From Clostridiales bacterium (GTDB lineage: Bacteria; Bacillota; Clostridia; Monoglobales; Firm-18), in contig JAIRSR010000105.1 in NCBI GenBank assembly GCA_031255355.1, positions 1-5,430 on the forward strand: a DNA stretch of 5,430 bases, given 5' to 3'. Under the pieces are notes generated by a model. The model had not been told where the DNA came from. It searched no databases and saw only the letters and a list, made by a program, of their open reading frames with translations. Positions 3,569-5,430 of the stretch are shown here, in pieces. Made by a program: the position numbers and the translations under genes. Every line of letters starts with the position of its first letter. The stretch's first letter is position 1.

Positions 3569-5430
3569 GTGAAACGGAACAAACTAACGGCGCTTCTGCT
3601 GGCGCTTGCTCTGCCGCTTGCAATGCCGGCGCGGGGCGGCGCGGAGGAACTGCCGCGCGTAATCATCAACGTTACAAACCCGGCGACCGGGGCGGCGGTT
3701 CCGTCGCTGAACTTCGGCGATGTGGTGCGGGTCACAGTCTTTTTAGAGGACATTCCCGACCTTTCCATCGCCGTGCCGTCCATTCACTTTAACCCGGACG
3801 TACTGCGGGTTTGCGCCGCTGATGGTACGGTGCTGCCCACCGTCTACGGAAACACGGAGTTTTACTTGACAGAGGAAGCGTCCCTCCCCGCCAAGTGGGG
3901 CGGCGTGATTCGCCGCACGGACGGCTATTATCCGTTTATGAACAACGAAACCGGGGTAATCGGCGTAATGTTGGTGCACGACAACGCGAAAACGCTCATA
4001 GGGAAGCAGGCGGTGTACTCCGTGTATATGAAAGCGGTCGGCGTTGGCGGCGGGGAGTTGCGTCTTTCCACCCACGCGGACGGCGACGGCGACCCCGCGA
4101 CGGAGGACGATTACGATTACGCGCTGTACAACGGCGACCCCGAAAACCCGCCGCGATACCTGTACCCGAACGTTCCGTTCGCGTCCGTTGGCGGCGCGGT
4201 GACGGTGACGGGGACGGAAGCGACGGTCTATACAAGGGCGTACAGTGAGACGTCAGGCGGCAACGCTTGCGCGGTCGGCGGCGTGTTTACGGTGGAGGTG
4301 CGCGTGAAAAACGCGGACGCGCTGGCGGGGGTGAGTTTGCCTTTGACCTATGACATACCGGGCGGGGGGAACGCCGTGCTGCTGGACGCTTCCGACGCGC
4401 CCGCCGTCAGCACAGGGAACAATGACGAGGGCGTGATCCGCTTGGGCGAAATGTTCACGTTGGTGTCTAACGGACAGTATCCGAAAATCGAGGTGGAAAA
4501 CCGCTATTTGAAATTGGCGTTAGAGGTGAAAGAGAGCGCGAAAACGAACGGCGAACTTGTCCTTGGCGGCGCGGATACGTTGATTTGCGCCATGCGCTTC
4601 CGCGCTACGGAACGCGCGGAGTATCCCGACGGCTTCACCGCCTTTGCGACCTATGCGGACGGCGGGCAGTATGACGCGCAATCCCCCTTCGGCGCGTCCC
4701 TCGTCTTGAAAAGCCCGAACCCCGCGCTGGGCGACCCTACCGTTACCCCCGCCGTGCTGAACGTACCGTTTTCCATATTGCGGGAACGTTCCAAAACGCC
4801 GGAGGGCGTGGCGGTCATTCCGAACGGCGACGGCACCGCGACGGTGGTTGTGGCGGGGGCGGCGGCGGGAGCGGAAATCTACCTGCGCAATCAGCCGGGC
4901 GGCGCACAAATCGCGCCGAGGGCATACGGCGACGACACAGGCAGCGCGGTATTCCTGCAAGTTCCGCTGGACGGCACGGACGACAGGCGGGTTTACGCGG
5001 CGGCGTTGGAGCGGGATAAGGACGTTAGCGCGGAGGCTTCCGGCCGCCCGAACGACCCGCCGACCACAAAAGTGTTGGTCAGTTTAGAGGTAGAGCCGCA
5101 AATCGCCGTCCCTTACGGTACGGCGCGGGAGCAAATCCCCGATATGCCCGCCTTTGCGCATGGTGTGTTCGCGTTTCAGGTGGACGGCTTCGCGGGATTG
5201 TTCCCCATTCCGGGTACGGAGCCGCTTCCGGTGGAGGACGCGGGTTGGGTTTGCGGCACGTATGACGGCGATACTTCCGGCACGCACTATTTCACCGCAC
5301 AGCCAAGCGCGGACTATTTGCGGGAACACGGCATTTTGACGATTGACGCGTTGGGCATGGGGACGGCGGGGGCGGCGCGGCAGCCGGTGTACGTCAACCC
5401 ACGGCAGGAAAGCGGCGGCGGCGGGGGCGG
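3569..5430 (+). CDS. Secreted protein with two cohesin-like and Ig-like domains (3' truncated)
   Basis: The frame is open from GTG 3569 to the window end; 620 residues are visible. Residues 1-25 are a Sec signal peptide (KRNK, then a Leu/Ala core, cleavage likely after GGA). Residues ~28-215 are cohesin-like: FGDVVRVTVFLEDIP (49-63) and HFNPDVLRV (73-81) match the cohesin pattern GD-V-V...YDP-VL-V. A DGDGDPATEDD acidic segment starts at 171. Residues ~218-407 are a second cohesin-like domain (VFTVEVRVKNADALAGVSLP, then LTYD at 259-262). Residues ~412-500 look Ig-like (GTATVVVAGAAAGAEIYLRN). Residues ~505-605 resemble a Big_4-type bacterial Ig domain (VPYGTA near 514, then a GWVCGTYDGDTSGTHYFTA segment). 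The visible end is SGGGGG, a linker that in such proteins often precedes SLH repeats or another anchor; this is inference. No catalytic motif is visible. It lies 135 bases after another secreted cohesin-like protein and has its own promoter. Domain names are by eye. Confidence 0.85.
   Translation, partial: MKRNKLTALLLALALPLAMPARGGAEELPRVIINVTNPATGAAVPSLNFGDVVRVTVFLEDIPDLSIAVPSIHFNPDVLRVCAADGTVLPTVYGNTEFYLTEEASLPAKWGGVIRRTDGYYPFMNNETGVIGVMLVHDNAKTLIGKQAVYSVYMKAVGVGGGELRLSTHADGDGDPATEDDYDYALYNGDPENPPRYLYPNVPFASVGGAVTVTGTEATVYTRAYSETSGGNACAVGGVFTVEVRVKNADALAGVSLPLTYDIPGGGNAVLLDASDAPAVSTGNNDEGVIRLGEMFTLVSNGQYPKIEVENRYLKLALEVKESAKTNGELVLGGADTLICAMRFRATERAEYPDGFTAFATYADGGQYDAQSPFGASLVLKSPNPALGDPTVTPAVLNVPFSILRERSKTPEGVAVIPNGDGTATVVVAGAAAGAEIYLRNQPGGAQIAPRAYGDDTGSAVFLQVPLDGTDDRRVYAAALERDKDVSAEASGRPNDPPTTKVLVSLEVEPQIAVPYGTAREQIPDMPAFAHGVFAFQVDGFAGLFPIPGTEPLPVEDAGWVCGTYDGDTSGTHYFTAQPSADYLREHGILTIDALGMGTAGAARQPVYVNPRQESGGGGG

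Noticed and set aside
4520..4960. Minus-strand open frame of 146 codons opposite the second secreted-protein gene
   Set aside because: Arg-rich low-complexity translation inside a plus-strand frame that shows clear domain patterns.
1..5430. CRISPR array, insertion sequence, tRNA/rRNA, restriction or toxin-antitoxin system
   Set aside because: No direct-repeat/spacer pattern, transposase, terminal inverted repeats or RNA gene signatures were seen.

Overview
The window looks like part of a Gram-positive Firmicutes chromosome, most likely a Clostridia-type anaerobe of moderately high G+C. This is inferred from four things: strong AAGGAGG-type ribosome binding sites, SigA-like promoters (TTGAAA-17-TATAAT and TTGAAA-18-TATGAT), classical Gram-positive signal peptides, and GC-rich genes separated by an AT-rich intergenic block. 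No ribosomal or tRNA marker is present, so the taxonomy is only a suggestion.

Layout. (1) Positions 1-717, plus strand: the C-terminal three quarters of a WYL-domain transcriptional regulator, cut by the window edge. (2) Positions 718-1321: a 604-base non-coding region that is busier than it first looks. On the minus strand it holds a 21-codon hydrophobic mini-gene (760-825) with a near-ideal ribosome binding site and an extended -10 element upstream. An 18-bp palindrome (930-947) overlaps the -35 position of that promoter. On the plus strand it holds a strong promoter (1053-1081) followed by a leader of about 230 nt. The leader contains mutually exclusive potential helices and a 5-codon ORF behind a perfect Shine-Dalgarno sequence. 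(3) Positions 1322-3433: a secreted 703-residue multidomain protein with a cohesin-like beta domain, a calcium-loop-like DSDGDG segment, an Ig-like region, a carboxypeptidase-regulatory/Cna-B-like region, a degenerate dockerin-like module and a further small beta domain. (4) Positions 3434-3568: a GC-rich stem-loop without a U-tract, then a second strong promoter. (5) Positions 3569-5430: a GTG-started secreted protein, open to the window end (620 residues visible), with two cohesin-like domains, an Ig-like segment, a Big_4-like Ig domain and the start of a Gly-rich linker.

Working model (inference): the two large genes encode non-catalytic extracellular proteins. One carries cohesin-like and dockerin-like modules, and the other carries two cohesin-like modules and probably a surface anchor beyond the window. 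They could assemble with each other on the cell surface. Each has its own promoter. The WYL regulator may control the divergent region through the palindrome, but nothing in the sequence proves that link.
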